Shown: positions 1 to 9,989 of the stretch, one piece after another
How positions within the stretch are numbered: position 1 is the stretch's first letter
How the letters are laid out: each line of letters opens with the position of its first letter
Assembly: GCA_964596165.1 (NCBI GenBank)
Contig: CAZQTW010000023.1
Location: forward strand, 1-64,000
Reading direction: 5' to 3'
DNA from: CAYUQT01 sp964596165
GTDB taxonomy: Bacteria > Planctomycetota > Phycisphaerae > UBA1845 > JAFGLZ01
DNA: 64,000 nucleotides
Notes under the pieces: generated by a model
Seen by the model: only the letters and a program-made list of their open reading frames with translations
Database searches by the model: none
What the model was told of the DNA's origin: nothing
Position numbers and translations under genes: made by a program

Positions 1-4
1 CTAG

Positions 5-29
5 ACGGGCAGGCGGCGAGCCTGCCCGT
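5..29 (-). terminator. Hairpin downstream of kelch gene
   Basis: Perfect 10-bp inverted repeat (5-14 with 20-29, 5-nt loop GGCGA) lying 21 bases past the stop codon of the minus-strand kelch gene. No T run can be judged because the window begins here. It probably ends or stabilises that transcript. Confidence 0.6.
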
Positions 30-49
30 TCAAGGCGGCGTTAACCTGC

Positions 50-1108
50 CTATCTTGGACGTCGCCGTAGCAGAGCACCGATGCCCCCCATGAGCAACAT
101 CGCTACGGTACCGGGTTCAGGGATTCGGCAGTATTCGAAGGCGACCAACGAGGCGTTGGTGCCGTCGCTTCCGCCTGCGGCGTAAATCATTCCGGTCAGC
201 GGGTCATATCCCGCGGCTCCGAATACCCGGGCGAGGGGGGCCTTCGAGATCCAGTCCGTGATTCCGCTCAGCGGGTCGAATCTGCACAGCCAGGTTTGGT
301 TGACGGTTCCCTCGCGGCCGCCGAGGAAGTACATCCCGTCATCGTCACTGAACAGGAATCCGCCCTCGCCGTCAATGAGCGATCCGGACTGGACGCTCGG
401 GAGGTTGGACCAGGTATCGGAGGCCGGATCGTAGTTCAGGCCGTTTCTCCGCGGCGTGAACGCATCGCGGAGTCCATCGGTGTATACCAGATCACCGCGA
501 AACGCGCCGCCTCTGCCGCCGCCGCGGTTCTCGGGCAAGTTCGCCACCGTCGACCACGAGTTCGTGGCCGGGTCATATACGTCGACGCGATTGGTCGCGT
601 TGGGCCAGTGCACGTTTCCACCGGCGCAATAGATCTTGTTGTCGATGACCGCCGTGACGAAGTTGGAACGAGCGGTCGGCATGGGCGGCAACGTGGTCCA
701 CGCATTCGTGTCCGGGTCGTAGCGATAGGCCGAATTGCTTGTCCAACCCCACCAGTACGCCTCGGTAAGACCTCCAAATGCGTACAGGTATTCGTCCGAT
801 ACCGCCAGGCCGACGGCTGCCCGCCCGTTGGGTAACGGAGCGGCATACGACCATGCACCTGTGCCGGGGTCGTAGACTTGTACGGAATTCACGCATGAGT
901 AACTCGACCCATGCCCCGTCCGGCCACCCACGACGTAGAACTTGCCGTCCAAGACGGCACCTCGAGTCTCCTCGAGTCCCCTCAGCATGTTCGGTCCCGC
1001 GAACCAGGTGCCTGGCGTTACGCTCGCCGTCAACCCGGCTGTGGAAAGGAAGATGCTGCCGATGGCAGGAATGAGACTTGTCAATGACATCCTCACCTTG
1101 TTAAGCAT
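50..1108 (-). CDS. Kelch-repeat PEP-CTERM surface protein
   Basis: 352 aa. An N-terminal hydrophobic signal peptide (about residues 1-28) is followed by five to six kelch blades, recognisable by repeated GG doublets and motifs such as VVGGRTG, YAFGGL, YCAGG, YFLGGRE and YAAGGSDG, predicted to fold as a beta-propeller. The C-terminus carries a PEP-CTERM signal: IPEPGT, a hydrophobic stretch, then the basic tail RRRPR. Known biology of this signal: export, then processing by an exosortase, usually giving a surface or extracellular protein. The ATG start has a GGAAAGGA ribosome site about 9 nt upstream. It stands alone, divergent from the sigma factor gene. The ligand is unknown; kelch propellers bind proteins or sugars or act as oxidases, and no catalytic residues were recognised. 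Confidence 0.88.
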   Translation of the reverse strand: MLNKVRMSLTSLIPAIGSIFLSTAGLTASVTPGTWFAGPNMLRGLEETRGAVLDGKFYVVGGRTGHGSSYSCVNSVQVYDPGTGAWSYAAPLPNGRAAVGLAVSDEYLYAFGGLTEAYWWGWTSNSAYRYDPDTNAWTTLPPMPTARSNFVTAVIDNKIYCAGGNVHWPNATNRVDVYDPATNSWSTVANLPENRGGGRGGAFRGDLVYTDGLRDAFTPRRNGLNYDPASDTWSNLPSVQSGSLIDGEGGFLFSDDDGMYFLGGREGTVNQTWLCRFDPLSGITDWISKAPLARVFGAAGYDPLTGMIYAAGGSDGTNASLVAFEYCRIPEPGTVAMLLMGGIGALLRRRPR

Positions 1109-1397
1109 GGTTTCTTGTCCTTTCCGAGGTCACGTTGCGTGATCCTCTCCAGATGCCTTGTCTCTTCGGTTTTGCCCTTGTTCCTGGCCAGGGTTCATGG
1201 GCTTGCCACAACAGAACCTATGCAGGGACCCCTGTTCGGCTGCGCGAGAATCGGAGTTTGTTGAAAGAATGGAGACTCCTCGGCGTGCCAGGCGGTTGTC
1301 GGGCATTCACGATTGCCGTCAGAGACCGGTTTGCGGTGTCACCTTGTGGCTTTACAGGCGCAAGGGAGGGGCTATACTCTTGTCCGAGGCTGTTCAG

Positions 1398-2162
1398 ATG
1401 CACAATTCTTCAGAATCCAATGCCGGTCAAGGACTTACAAGTACGCATTGGAGCGAGATACAGGCGGCGCGAACGACGACTCCCGAACGTCGCCGGGCCG
1501 TGTTGGACAACTTGGCGCGGAGGTATTGGAAACCCGTCTATCACTACCTTCGAGCACGAGGGTACCAGGATGCCGACGCGCGGGATTTGTGTCAGGGCTT
1601 TTTTGCGGAGGTCATTCTGGGGCGGGACCTTTTCGGACACGCGGATCCACAACGAGGCCGTTTTCGTCCCTATCTGCTGCACTGCCTGAAGAACTACACG
1701 CGTGAAATACAACGGCGTCAGATCGCGCGGCGCCGTTCGCCCGGTCGTCCTATGGTCTCGATCGACCAGGGGGCGGAGGCGGAGGACTCTCGTTTTGAAC
1801 CGGCGGCATCCGGACCCACGCCCGAGGACGTATTCCATCACAAATGGGCCACGAGCCTGCTCGAACAGGTGCTGGAGCGGTTGAGTCGAGGGTGTGCTGA
1901 AACGGGGCTCGAGATTCACTTTAAGATCTTTCACGATCGATTCATCAGGCCCGCACTCGAGCACGTTCCGCCGGCATCAATTGAAAGTCTTGCGGAAGAA
2001 CACGGGCTGACACCGAAACAAGTGGCCAATCACGGCGAGACCGTGCGACGTCGGTTTCGCAAGCTCTTGCTGGACGAAGTGCGGTTGACTGTTGAGGACG
2101 AGGATGCCGCGCGAGAGGAACTCCAGGCGCTGATGACCCATCTGACGCACACGCCCGGCTGA
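1398..2162 (+). CDS. Planctomycete-type ECF-like RNA polymerase sigma factor
   Basis: 254 aa from the ATG chosen here; the frame is open further upstream but the upstream residues (many Cys, Arg) look non-coding. Residues about 15-110 resemble sigma region 2, with YWKPVYHYLRARGY and DARDLCQGFF followed by RGRFRPYLLHCLKNY. The C-terminal part (about 190-230) resembles region 4, with an HTH around SIESLAEEHGLTPKQV and a basic RRRFRKLL helix. It ends 49 bases before the FHA-kinase-WD40 gene on the same strand. Such sigma/kinase pairs recur in planctomycetes, so the kinase probably controls this sigma factor by phosphorylation (inference). No anti-sigma gene is present. Being a sigma factor is well supported; the exact ECF group is not assigned. 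Confidence 0.8.
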   Translation: MHNSSESNAGQGLTSTHWSEIQAARTTTPERRRAVLDNLARRYWKPVYHYLRARGYQDADARDLCQGFFAEVILGRDLFGHADPQRGRFRPYLLHCLKNYTREIQRRQIARRRSPGRPMVSIDQGAEAEDSRFEPAASGPTPEDVFHHKWATSLLEQVLERLSRGCAETGLEIHFKIFHDRFIRPALEHVPPASIESLAEEHGLTPKQVANHGETVRRRFRKLLLDEVRLTVEDEDAAREELQALMTHLTHTPG

Positions 2163-2211
2163 CCCGGGCAAAGGCCCTGAACCCTGATTCGACCAGCGTG
2201 GAGGTCAGGCG

Positions 2212-5200
2212 GTGGATGCAAACCCGGACCGGAATCTCTCAGAGGCGGATGCTCACGGGATGGCCGAACTCTTGGCTCAGGGTTTGTACAGCGAGGCGGA
2301 TTCACCGGCCATCGTCGTGCTCCGTGGAGGCCAGGAGGTTGCGCGCCGGCTTCTGGATCGTTCGCCGATTCAGGTGGGTCGCCAGGCGGGCAATGATCTG
2401 GTGTTGGACGATCAGGTGGTGAGCCGTCGTCACGCGGTGATCGTGAACGAGTCGGGGCAGTGGTGGATTCGGGATGTGGGGAGCCGGTACAAGCTGCGGG
2501 TGGGCTCAGAGCGGTGTGAGGCGGTAGCGCTGAAACATGGGAGCCGGGTCCGGATCGGTCCGTTCGAGCTGCGGTTTGAGGGGCCGACGGGCCAAAGGAC
2601 CACGCCCTCCGGAACGGGCCACATCGATTCGGCCGATGCGACCCGCCGCCTCGTTCCGGAAGCCGAGAAGCCGGTTCCTGACATTGAAGGCTACCAGATC
2701 ACGGGCCACCTTGGCGAAGGGGGTATGGGCTCGGTGTGGCGTGGGGTTCAACTGAGCACCCGACGCGAGGTGGCGTTGAAGTTGCTGGGGGTGGGGGTTT
2801 TCGGATCGGACAAGGCGCGTGCCCGGTTCCAAAGGGAAGTGGAACTGACGGCCCGGTTGTCGCACCCGAACATCGCGCGGGTGTATGACAGCGGTCTGAA
2901 TCGGGGCGTGTATTTTTATGCGATGGAGCTGATCGACGGCCGGCCGTTGGACCGCTACGTCAAGGAACAGAAGCTGGAACGTCGTCAGATCCTCGAGCTG
3001 ATGCGGTCGGTGTGCCAGGCGGTTCAGCACGCCCACCAGCGTGGGGTGATCCACCGCGATTTGAAGCCGTCGAACATTCTGGTGACGGAGGATGGCCAGC
3101 CACACATCCTGGACTTCGGGTTGGCGAAGGCGTTTTTGGACGAGGATTCGGGGCGGACGATTTCGGTTGAGGGGGAGGTGGCGGGGACGCCGGCGTACAT
3201 GGCGCCGGAGCAGGCGTCGGGCCGGCTCGATCAGATCGACACGCGGACGGACGTATACAGCCTGGGGGTGATCCTGTTTCGCCTGTTGACGGGGGAATCG
3301 CCGCACGAGTTGTCGGGCTCGCGATTTGAGTTGTTGCGTCGGATAGCGGAGGAGGAGGTTCGTCGTCCGCGTGAGGTCTCGACGGAGGTGGACAACGAGT
3401 TGGAGGCCTTGTTGCTGAAGGCTCTTTCGCAGGATCCGGAAGGGCGCTACGCGACGGCGGGGGACCTAGCGGCGGACATCGGGAACTATCTGGATGGAGA
3501 GCCGTTGACGGCGCGTTCTCCGACGACGGCGTATTTTCTTCGGAAGCGTTTGCGTCGTTACCGCGTTCCGTTGGGGATGGGGTGCGTGGTGCTGGGTTCG
3601 CTGATTGGCCTGGCGGTCTATTCCTACGTACGCATTGCCCGTGAACGGACCAACGCCATCCTCGCCCGGGATGAGACGAGTAAGCAGGTACAACTGACGG
3701 AGGCAGCACGGGTCCAGGCGGAACGGGAACGGCGTCGTGCGGAGGAGCAGGCGGAAAAGGTGAAGCGGGAAGCCGAAGCGACGCGTCGTGCGTTGTACTT
3801 CAACCGGGTGTCGCTGGCGGATGCGGAGTATCGTCAGGGGAATATCCTGGGCCTGTGGCGACTGCTGGATGACTGTCCGAAGGACCTGCGTGGGTGGGAG
3901 TGGTTTTACCTTCGCAACAACCACGACGACAGTGTCCTGACGATACGGGATCCTAACGCCGGTAGTAGATCGTTCACCATAAACAAAGTCGTTCTCAGCT
4001 CCGATGGTGCCTTGATCGCGTGCACGTGGCGCGACCAGACGGTGCGTATCCATGACCTGCCGTCGGGCCGACTGATACAGACACTCATGCCGAAGAAGGG
4101 CCAAGGAATAGAGGCGTTCAGCGCCGACGGCAAGCGACTGTTGGGAGCGGTCCAATCCGGTGAAGCGATTGCGTGGGATATCGAGACGGGACGGACCACC
4201 GACCTTCAAGAAGGCGATGCGATTGCGGTATCGATGGCCGTTGCGCTGCGCCGGCGGGCCCATGAGAAGGCGGAGCGACACGGCTTCGGGACCTACCGTG
4301 GATTCGGAAACGTGGCGTTGAGCGCCGACGGAAAGAGGTTATGTGCCGCGCATCAGGATGGAACGGTCCGCCTGCTTGATGCAAGCACGGGGGCGGAACT
4401 GAAAGCGTTCGGAGGCTATGAGTCACGGGCCGATGTCGTCGTCTTCAGTCCGGATGCGTTGCTCGTTGCGACGAACGATGAACGGCGAATCAGGCTGTGG
4501 GATGCCACGACGGGCGAACTACGGCGCATCTTTCGGGGACACGCGGCCCGCATTGAGAGCCTCGCGTTCAGCGGTGATGGGCAATGGCTGGCTTCCAGCT
4601 CCCGCGATTGGAGCGTCAAGTTGTGGTCGGTCGGTGGCCATGTGAGGCCGCGGTCGTTTCCCGGACGGGGTCCTGTCGCGTTTAGTCCGGATGGCGGTCG
4701 TGTTGTTTTCTGTGGTCAGGACGGAAAGCTCCGACTGTGGCAGGTGACGACAGGGCGCGAAATGGCCGTTCTGGAAGCAACCACGACGGGCAAAGTGGGC
4801 AGGTTGGAAGCCGTTGCATTCAGTCATGACGGCAAACGCATCGTTGCATGGAGCATCGATCCCGAGGCAAAGAAGAACACCGTCACCGTGTGTGACGGAG
4901 AGAACGGCGCCCGGCTTAGCTCTTGCGACATTGGAAGCGGCATCCACGGGATGACGATCATCGGCGATGGCCGCAGGTTTGTGACCTACAACCGAAAGAT
5001 CGCCGTCTGGGATACCGAGACGGGTGCGGAAGCCCTTTCATTGGAGGATGGCGAGCGTCCGTACGCGAGTGTGTATTTGGGCTCTTTTGCCTCCAGTCTG
5101 GACGGCAAGCGCATCGCCGCGGCCACGCGAGAGAGTGACCACAGTCGGCTCACCGTCTGGGATGCGGTTAAGGGCACCAAACTGCTTGACGGCAGAATAC

Positions 5201-5598
5201 CGTCCACCTGGGTGCCGCCCGTCGCCGCCTTCAGTGCAGACGGTGGACGAATCATATCCGGACATGGGGACGGCACAGTCGGTATCTGGGATGTCGGAGC
5301 CGGCAAACTTCTGAACATGCTGCAACGGCATCCGCGTCCCATCATGTGTCTGGCGGTGAGCCCGGATAACCGGCGATTCGTCTCAGGAGACGAAGGGGGC
5401 TCAATCAGGATCTGGGACATGGAGTCCTTGACGTCCGTCCTGACGCTCAAGCATCCCGAACTCGGGATGGGGTGGTTAGGGTTCAGTCCGAACGGAGCCC
5501 ACGTCGTTTCCGCAGGTGCCAGACTTGTGACCCTGTGGGACCGGGGGCCGCTTGAAGATACCGGACCGCTCACCCCCGAACAGCCTATTAGCGACTGA
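2212..5598 (+). CDS. FHA / Ser-Thr kinase / WD40 transmembrane protein
   Basis: 1128 aa, GTG start with GGAGGT 7 nt upstream. Order of parts: FHA domain (about 35-125; GRQAGNDLVLDD and SRRHA bind phosphothreonine in this family); protein kinase domain (about 160-430) with glycine loop GEGGMGSVW, VALK lysine, catalytic HRDLKPSN, DFGLA near residue 301 and APEQ; one transmembrane helix near 450-472; charged coiled coil rich in Arg/Glu/Ala (about 480-535); then a WD40 propeller (about 580-1115) with many LWD, IWD and VWD blade ends. All kinase catalytic residues are visible, so it should be active. The kinase would face the cytoplasm and the propeller the other side, if only the one helix spans the membrane. 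It follows the sigma factor gene and probably signals to it. Confidence 0.92.
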   Translation: MDANPDRNLSEADAHGMAELLAQGLYSEADSPAIVVLRGGQEVARRLLDRSPIQVGRQAGNDLVLDDQVVSRRHAVIVNESGQWWIRDVGSRYKLRVGSERCEAVALKHGSRVRIGPFELRFEGPTGQRTTPSGTGHIDSADATRRLVPEAEKPVPDIEGYQITGHLGEGGMGSVWRGVQLSTRREVALKLLGVGVFGSDKARARFQREVELTARLSHPNIARVYDSGLNRGVYFYAMELIDGRPLDRYVKEQKLERRQILELMRSVCQAVQHAHQRGVIHRDLKPSNILVTEDGQPHILDFGLAKAFLDEDSGRTISVEGEVAGTPAYMAPEQASGRLDQIDTRTDVYSLGVILFRLLTGESPHELSGSRFELLRRIAEEEVRRPREVSTEVDNELEALLLKALSQDPEGRYATAGDLAADIGNYLDGEPLTARSPTTAYFLRKRLRRYRVPLGMGCVVLGSLIGLAVYSYVRIARERTNAILARDETSKQVQLTEAARVQAERERRRAEEQAEKVKREAEATRRALYFNRVSLADAEYRQGNILGLWRLLDDCPKDLRGWEWFYLRNNHDDSVLTIRDPNAGSRSFTINKVVLSSDGALIACTWRDQTVRIHDLPSGRLIQTLMPKKGQGIEAFSADGKRLLGAVQSGEAIAWDIETGRTTDLQEGDAIAVSMAVALRRRAHEKAERHGFGTYRGFGNVALSADGKRLCAAHQDGTVRLLDASTGAELKAFGGYESRADVVVFSPDALLVATNDERRIRLWDATTGELRRIFRGHAARIESLAFSGDGQWLASSSRDWSVKLWSVGGHVRPRSFPGRGPVAFSPDGGRVVFCGQDGKLRLWQVTTGREMAVLEATTTGKVGRLEAVAFSHDGKRIVAWSIDPEAKKNTVTVCDGENGARLSSCDIGSGIHGMTIIGDGRRFVTYNRKIAVWDTETGAEALSLEDGERPYASVYLGSFASSLDGKRIAAATRESDHSRLTVWDAVKGTKLLDGRIPSTWVPPVAAFSADGGRIISGHGDGTVGIWDVGAGKLLNMLQRHPRPIMCLAVSPDNRRFVSGDEGGSIRIWDMESLTSVLTLKHPELGMGWLGFSPNGAHVVSAGARLVTLWDRGPLEDTGPLTPEQPISD

Positions 5599-5726
5599 TC
5601 CTATTCGGCCGAGCCCGCCGCATTGGTCCACGATCTGCCCGTGTGCCGGCTTCCTGGGCACGTGTCGAGGGGGCGTCCCATTTCAGATCTCTCGGTGCCG
5701 GGGCTGATAGCGCCCGGACCCAAAGA

Positions 5727-5759
5727 CGAGAGGCGGCGAACAGGGTTCACCGCCTCTCG
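5727..5759. terminator. Bidirectional hairpin between convergent genes
   Basis: 10-bp inverted repeat (5727-5736 with 5750-5759) with a GAAC/GTTC inner stem in the loop. It lies between the ends of the plus-strand kinase gene and the minus-strand secreted-protein gene, where a shared terminator is expected. T runs are weak on both sides, so function is inferred from position. Confidence 0.55.
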
Positions 5760-5794
5760 CCACCAGGAGCCAAGCCGCCCATTGAGTTACTTGT

Positions 5795-6676
5795 TCACCT
5801 CGCCGTTGCTAGCCGGATCTGGTCGGCCACAATCTGCTCGCCGGTCCGGGCGACCATCAGCGTCTGTGCCGTTTCCCGCAGGGGGGCAACCTGACGCTCG
5901 GCCTGCACGAGTTCCCGGGGGCCGGCCTCGCCCAGCCCAACCCGCACGAGGATGTCCGTCAGTTGCCGGATCGAGGTTCGAACCGCCTTGACCTGCTCGT
6001 CGGCCGGCCTGTGGAACGTACTGGTGGCCGTACGAATCACGACCTCGCCGCCGGTCGTTCGAGCCAGGCGTACCCACGTGTTCGGAACGCCGACTTCGGG
6101 GTGGCCGGCGAGTGCCCAGTTGGTCGCCAGACGCTCGGCCACCTTCTCAATTACCGCCCTGCGACCCGTCCGCTCCAGTCTTGCCAGCCGGATTTCCTCA
6201 CGAACCACCAGGGCTCGCTGGTAGGAGATGGTCTCGTCCATCTTGGTGCTCCGGCGGATGGCGTCCATTTCAACCGTTCGAGGATTGTGCTCGCTCTGGC
6301 TGCGGTCCCAGGCATTGACGATCATGGCCTGACGTCTGGTGATCTCGCGTTCGATGTGCGAGCCGCCCGACTGGTAGTAGATCCTGCAAGGCCGCGTGTT
6401 ATCGGCGATGGAACCCAGGGCACCCAGCGAGGTCGCCAAGTGCTGTTGTTGCTCGGAGGATACCTGGCCGACCGCTTCATTCATTCGACTGGCGACTTCG
6501 GAGTAGGAGGGGACGCTGATACGCTGACAAACGGCTTGGGCCCACGTCTGATAGGCCTTGGCCCACTCAAGGATGGCCTTCTCTTGCCCTGTAAGTCCGA
6601 TTTCGTCCGTGGTGTCCGCCATCGCCAGACTTCCGACCGCCAGAGTCATTGCTGCTGTAAGTGCTTTCGTGATCAT
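5795..6676 (-). CDS. Secreted protein of unknown function
   Basis: 293 aa from the ATG chosen; the frame extends 16 codons upstream, but this start places a typical signal peptide (MITKALTAAMTLAVGSLAMA) at the very N-terminus, with cleavage expected after AMA. The mature part is mostly predicted helix, rich in Arg, Glu and Ala, without further membrane segments and without motifs I recognise. It contains a single pair of Cys (one in AVCQR, one in RPCRIYY). Convergent with the FHA kinase, so probably its own transcription unit. Coding potential is supported by the signal peptide, length and regular codon use; function unknown. Confidence 0.7.
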   Translation of the reverse strand: MITKALTAAMTLAVGSLAMADTTDEIGLTGQEKAILEWAKAYQTWAQAVCQRISVPSYSEVASRMNEAVGQVSSEQQQHLATSLGALGSIADNTRPCRIYYQSGGSHIEREITRRQAMIVNAWDRSQSEHNPRTVEMDAIRRSTKMDETISYQRALVVREEIRLARLERTGRRAVIEKVAERLATNWALAGHPEVGVPNTWVRLARTTGGEVVIRTATSTFHRPADEQVKAVRTSIRQLTDILVRVGLGEAGPRELVQAERQVAPLRETAQTLMVARTGEQIVADQIRLATAR

Positions 6677-6904
6677 CGCTTGAACTCCTGATTGCGGATG
6701 TCTTCGTTTCACTTGGCCACCCACAGTTGGCCTTCACAGTAGGCTCTATGCGAGCCCAGCGGATCGGCTGCGCGAAGAGTAAGTTTTTCTGTCATGGCGC
6801 GGGATCCGCAGCGTTGTCGAGGTTCAACTCGTTCGGTGCGATCAGCCAGGATATTCTATAAGGCTTTATATGGAAATGATTTGTGTTTGTCCGGCCGATG
6901 ATTC

Positions 6905-8344
6905 TCAATCGGGAAACAGCCGAAATGCTTTGCAGATTTTGGCCAGACGGGCGGCGCCGGCACCGTCGCCGCCCTGCAAGACGGCCCGATGCTGGGTGTC
7001 CTTGGGTGCTTCGATTTGTGCCAGTCGTTTCCAGCCCTTGTTCATGCCGTGGATGAAGATGGCCGACGTCAGGCTTCGGGTTCGTAGGAGGGTTCGCAGC
7101 GTTCGCTTCCAGACCCAGCGTTCCTTGGCGGCGGCGTAGCGGAGCTCGTAGATGGCCTGATCGAGTTCGTCGGGGGTCATGCGTTCAGGGTTGTAGACGG
7201 TTTCGACAAAGGTGTATCGCTCCCAGTCCTCGGGGTAGTGCTTGGCGAAGATACGTCCGTCGGCCATCAGGCGTTCGTAGAGCCGGGTTCCGGGCAGGGG
7301 GGTGAGGTTGGTAATCTGGATCGTGTCGACGCCAAGGCGAACGGATTGCAGGGCGGTTTCGGCGACGGTGTTGATGTCGTCGCCGGGTCCGCCGATGATA
7401 AACGCCCCGAAAAGCGGGATTCCGCTCTTGTGGAACCCGTTGACGAGTCGCTGATAGTCATCGAGCAGCTTTCGATTGAACCGTTTGCCGAGTCCCTCCA
7501 ATGTCCCCGGGCTGAAGCTTTCGAAGCCGACCAGCATGCCGCGACAGCCGGCCTTGTAGGCGAGGCGCAATCCCTCGGGGTCATCGCCCATGTTGACGGT
7601 GGTTTGACTAAACCAGAGCCTCCGCTTGCCGGAGGCAACGATCTTTCGACAGAGTTCCTTGGCCCACTCGCCGTGTTGCGGATTGGTGCCGAAGAAATTG
7701 TCGTCCACGACGAAGACGAACGGTTTGACGGTTTTGTTCCACTCGGCGACCACGTCGTCCATGCGACGGCGGCGGATCTTGGAGCCATTGAACCGCGTTA
7801 CGCCGCAGAAGTCGCAGTTGACGGGGCAACCGCGTGATGTCTGTAGCGCGGCCACGTCATAGTGGCCGTTGATGGGCTGAGCGTCCTGTGCGGCCTCACC
7901 ATAGCCGGCCTCGAGATCGGGCAATCCGCCCTCATATTTCCGGGCCAGTTGTCCGGCGGCGGCATCCGCGATGATCTTCGGCCAGATTTCGTCGCACTCA
8001 CCGACGGCGACCGAATCGAAGTAACGGGCGGCTTCGTCGGGGCACGCCGACGCGTGCGGGCCACCCATTACGGTCTTCATGCCGCGGTCGCGGCACATCG
8101 CGGCGATTTCATAGGCGCGGGTAGCTCCACTTGTATAGGCGGTGACGCCAACCAAGTCGTAGCGTTGTGGCGATAGGTACTGGGCCGTGCTTTCGGTGCC
8201 GAAGATCTCGTCAATGATCTCAACTTTGTGTTCCCGGGGAACCAGCCTGGCCAGCACCTGCAAGCCCAGGTGTGGAATCCGGCTGCCGATTGTGTGATAC
8301 CCCTGCATGCGTCGAGCAACAGGGTTGACTAGCGCTATTCTCAT
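6905..8344 (-). CDS. B12-binding-type radical SAM protein
   Basis: 479 aa. The N-terminal about 150 residues look like a cobalamin-binding (Rossmann) domain of the kind seen in BchE/HpnP-type enzymes: start MRIALVNP, then GVTAYTSG and MGGPHAS. The radical SAM domain follows, with the cluster ligands C173-x3-C177-x2-C180 in TSRGCPVNCDFCG, and GGPGDD further on. Family knowledge: such proteins bind a 4Fe-4S cluster, S-adenosylmethionine and often cobalamin, and perform methylation or ring rearrangement on unactivated carbon. The usual DxHxxG cobalamin motif is not evident, which is common in this class. ATG start with AAGGG about 5 nt upstream. Substrate unknown; no biosynthetic neighbours point to one. 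Confidence 0.87.
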   Translation of the reverse strand: MRIALVNPVARRMQGYHTIGSRIPHLGLQVLARLVPREHKVEIIDEIFGTESTAQYLSPQRYDLVGVTAYTSGATRAYEIAAMCRDRGMKTVMGGPHASACPDEAARYFDSVAVGECDEIWPKIIADAAAGQLARKYEGGLPDLEAGYGEAAQDAQPINGHYDVAALQTSRGCPVNCDFCGVTRFNGSKIRRRRMDDVVAEWNKTVKPFVFVVDDNFFGTNPQHGEWAKELCRKIVASGKRRLWFSQTTVNMGDDPEGLRLAYKAGCRGMLVGFESFSPGTLEGLGKRFNRKLLDDYQRLVNGFHKSGIPLFGAFIIGGPGDDINTVAETALQSVRLGVDTIQITNLTPLPGTRLYERLMADGRIFAKHYPEDWERYTFVETVYNPERMTPDELDQAIYELRYAAAKERWVWKRTLRTLLRTRSLTSAIFIHGMNKGWKRLAQIEAPKDTQHRAVLQGGDGAGAARLAKICKAFRLFPD

Positions 8345-8802
8345 GAAGCCCTTTCGGAAGGCTCAGGTTCGCCCCCTATTCATCAAGACAACATGATATA
8401 GCGACCAGATGCCAAGGTCCATCCCAAGCAATTATGGAAGCGGTGGTGAGGAATCGGTCAAAGGGTGAAGCCGGGTAAGCGGAGCCGGCGGGACACCGAA
8501 TTGAAGGGTCCGGAGGCGGAGGGGTGTTGTTGGTGGGATGGACGACTTGGGTGTGGAGCATGAGGCCCTGCTTTCAAGATCGACCGTCGGTTGCTTTCCC
8601 GGCAGATGGCTTTCCGGTTGATCTGTGAAAGGACGTGCCTTAGGCTTTGCCGGCGAGGGGACCGGCGCGCGATCGATTCGGCCTGCCCTCAGGGAGAGCC
8701 TGAGCCCTGATGCGATCGGTTCACCGGACGGTGCGACGGCGATGCCGAAGCCCTCGGGGCCACGATCGACCGAAGGTCTGTTCCCGTACTCGGAGAAGTG
8801 AC
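8345..8802. other. Intergenic, 458 bases
   Basis: Divergent region between the radical SAM gene and the mutarotase-like gene. It must hold both promoters, but no clear -35/-10 pair, structured RNA or small gene was recognised. The reading frame continuing upstream of the plus-strand gene has an Arg-rich, non-protein-like composition. Confidence 0.5.
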
Positions 8803-9774
8803 ATGGCCTGTCAGCGACGACACGGACCCAGGGTACATACGCAGATCATTATCGACGGTTACGAGCACGTGATTCTCGAGAACGAGTTGCTTCGCGTCGG
8901 TGTCAACGTTGGCCGAGGCAGCATCATCGACGAATTGTTGTACAAGCCGGCCGACATCGATCTGATGTATCGTCACCCGGGGCGACTTCACCACACTCGT
9001 TACATACCGTCAAGCTATTCCACCGCGCCCTATCGAGATGCGGGAGCCGGGGGCTGGATGGAGTGTTTTCCATCGGGGAGCTTTGAGGTGACCCATGAGG
9101 GGGCGACGATCGGCTTCCATGGTGAGATGTGGGGGTTGCCTTTCGAGTATTCGGTCCTGGCGGACGGACCGGATGAGGTGGCCGTCGAGCTGACGTGCCA
9201 TATGCTCCGCACCCCTTTTCGACTGAGTAAGACGCTCAGTCTTCGCAGCAATGACCCGACGCTGCACATTTCGGAACGGGCGACGAACCTGTCGCCTCAA
9301 CGATTGGCGGTGATGTGGGGTCATCATCCGGCGGTGGGCGCCCCCTTTCTAGCGGCGGGGAACATCATCGAGGTCCCGGCGGAACGGTTTCTGCCCGATC
9401 TGGAGGCCACGGAGTCCAGCCGTTGGCCTGTCGGTCCGGACGATGTCGACTATTCGGTGGTTCGAGGGCCGGAGACGCGCACCGACAAGATGGTTTTTCT
9501 CCACGGCCTGAAGGAGGGTCGCTGTCGCATGACGAATCCGACCCTCAAGCTGGCGTTTGAGATGACGTGGGACGCGTCTCTGTTCAAGTGGTTTTGGATT
9601 TGTGAGGTGGCCGGCCAGTTTGGTGCCCCTTGGTTTGGGCGAAGCTACCTGTGTTGCCTTGAGCCCTTCACGTCGATGCCGCGTGCCCTGGAGACCGGCC
9701 AGGACGTTTTGAGCATGCCGGCCGATGGTTCGGTAGAGACCCAATTGACGGCCTCTGTGCTCAGTCTCCGCTGA
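8803..9774 (+). CDS. Aldose-1-epimerase (mutarotase)-like protein
   Basis: 323 aa from the ATG with GGAG a few bases upstream. The all-beta pattern and the motifs LENELLRVGVNVGRGSIID, GGWMECFPSG, WGHHPAVG and WICEVAG fit the galactose-mutarotase-like superfamily, whose members interconvert sugar anomers or bind sugars. A His pair in the GHHP motif and a Glu in the C-terminal CCLEPFT are plausible active-site residues, as in that superfamily (inference). No signal peptide, so cytoplasmic. It is followed by a HerA-like ATPase 215 bases away with no obvious functional link. It could equally be a member of the DUF4432-type group; the substrate is not assignable. Confidence 0.75.
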   Translation: MACQRRHGPRVHTQIIIDGYEHVILENELLRVGVNVGRGSIIDELLYKPADIDLMYRHPGRLHHTRYIPSSYSTAPYRDAGAGGWMECFPSGSFEVTHEGATIGFHGEMWGLPFEYSVLADGPDEVAVELTCHMLRTPFRLSKTLSLRSNDPTLHISERATNLSPQRLAVMWGHHPAVGAPFLAAGNIIEVPAERFLPDLEATESSRWPVGPDDVDYSVVRGPETRTDKMVFLHGLKEGRCRMTNPTLKLAFEMTWDASLFKWFWICEVAGQFGAPWFGRSYLCCLEPFTSMPRALETGQDVLSMPADGSVETQLTASVLSLR

Positions 9775-9989
9775 TTCCCGGGGTGGTTTTGGCCGGTACC
9801 GCCGACTTCCGTAGTTATCGGAACCCGCCCTTATCGTCGCGAGGGAGTGATTGAAGTCGGGTTTGGCCCTGCCCGAGCCGGGGCGCGCCACGGGATTTGA
9901 AACTCGGCCGGTCGTCCTGATCGAACGATATATCGGATGGGTGGATCGACGGTGCCGCGGCCGGGTTCGGAAGCGGTACGGTTGGGGGT

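Noticed and set aside
1158..1397. 80-codon extension of the sigma factor
   Set aside because: Residues unlike sigma factors; family similarity begins after the ATG at 1398.
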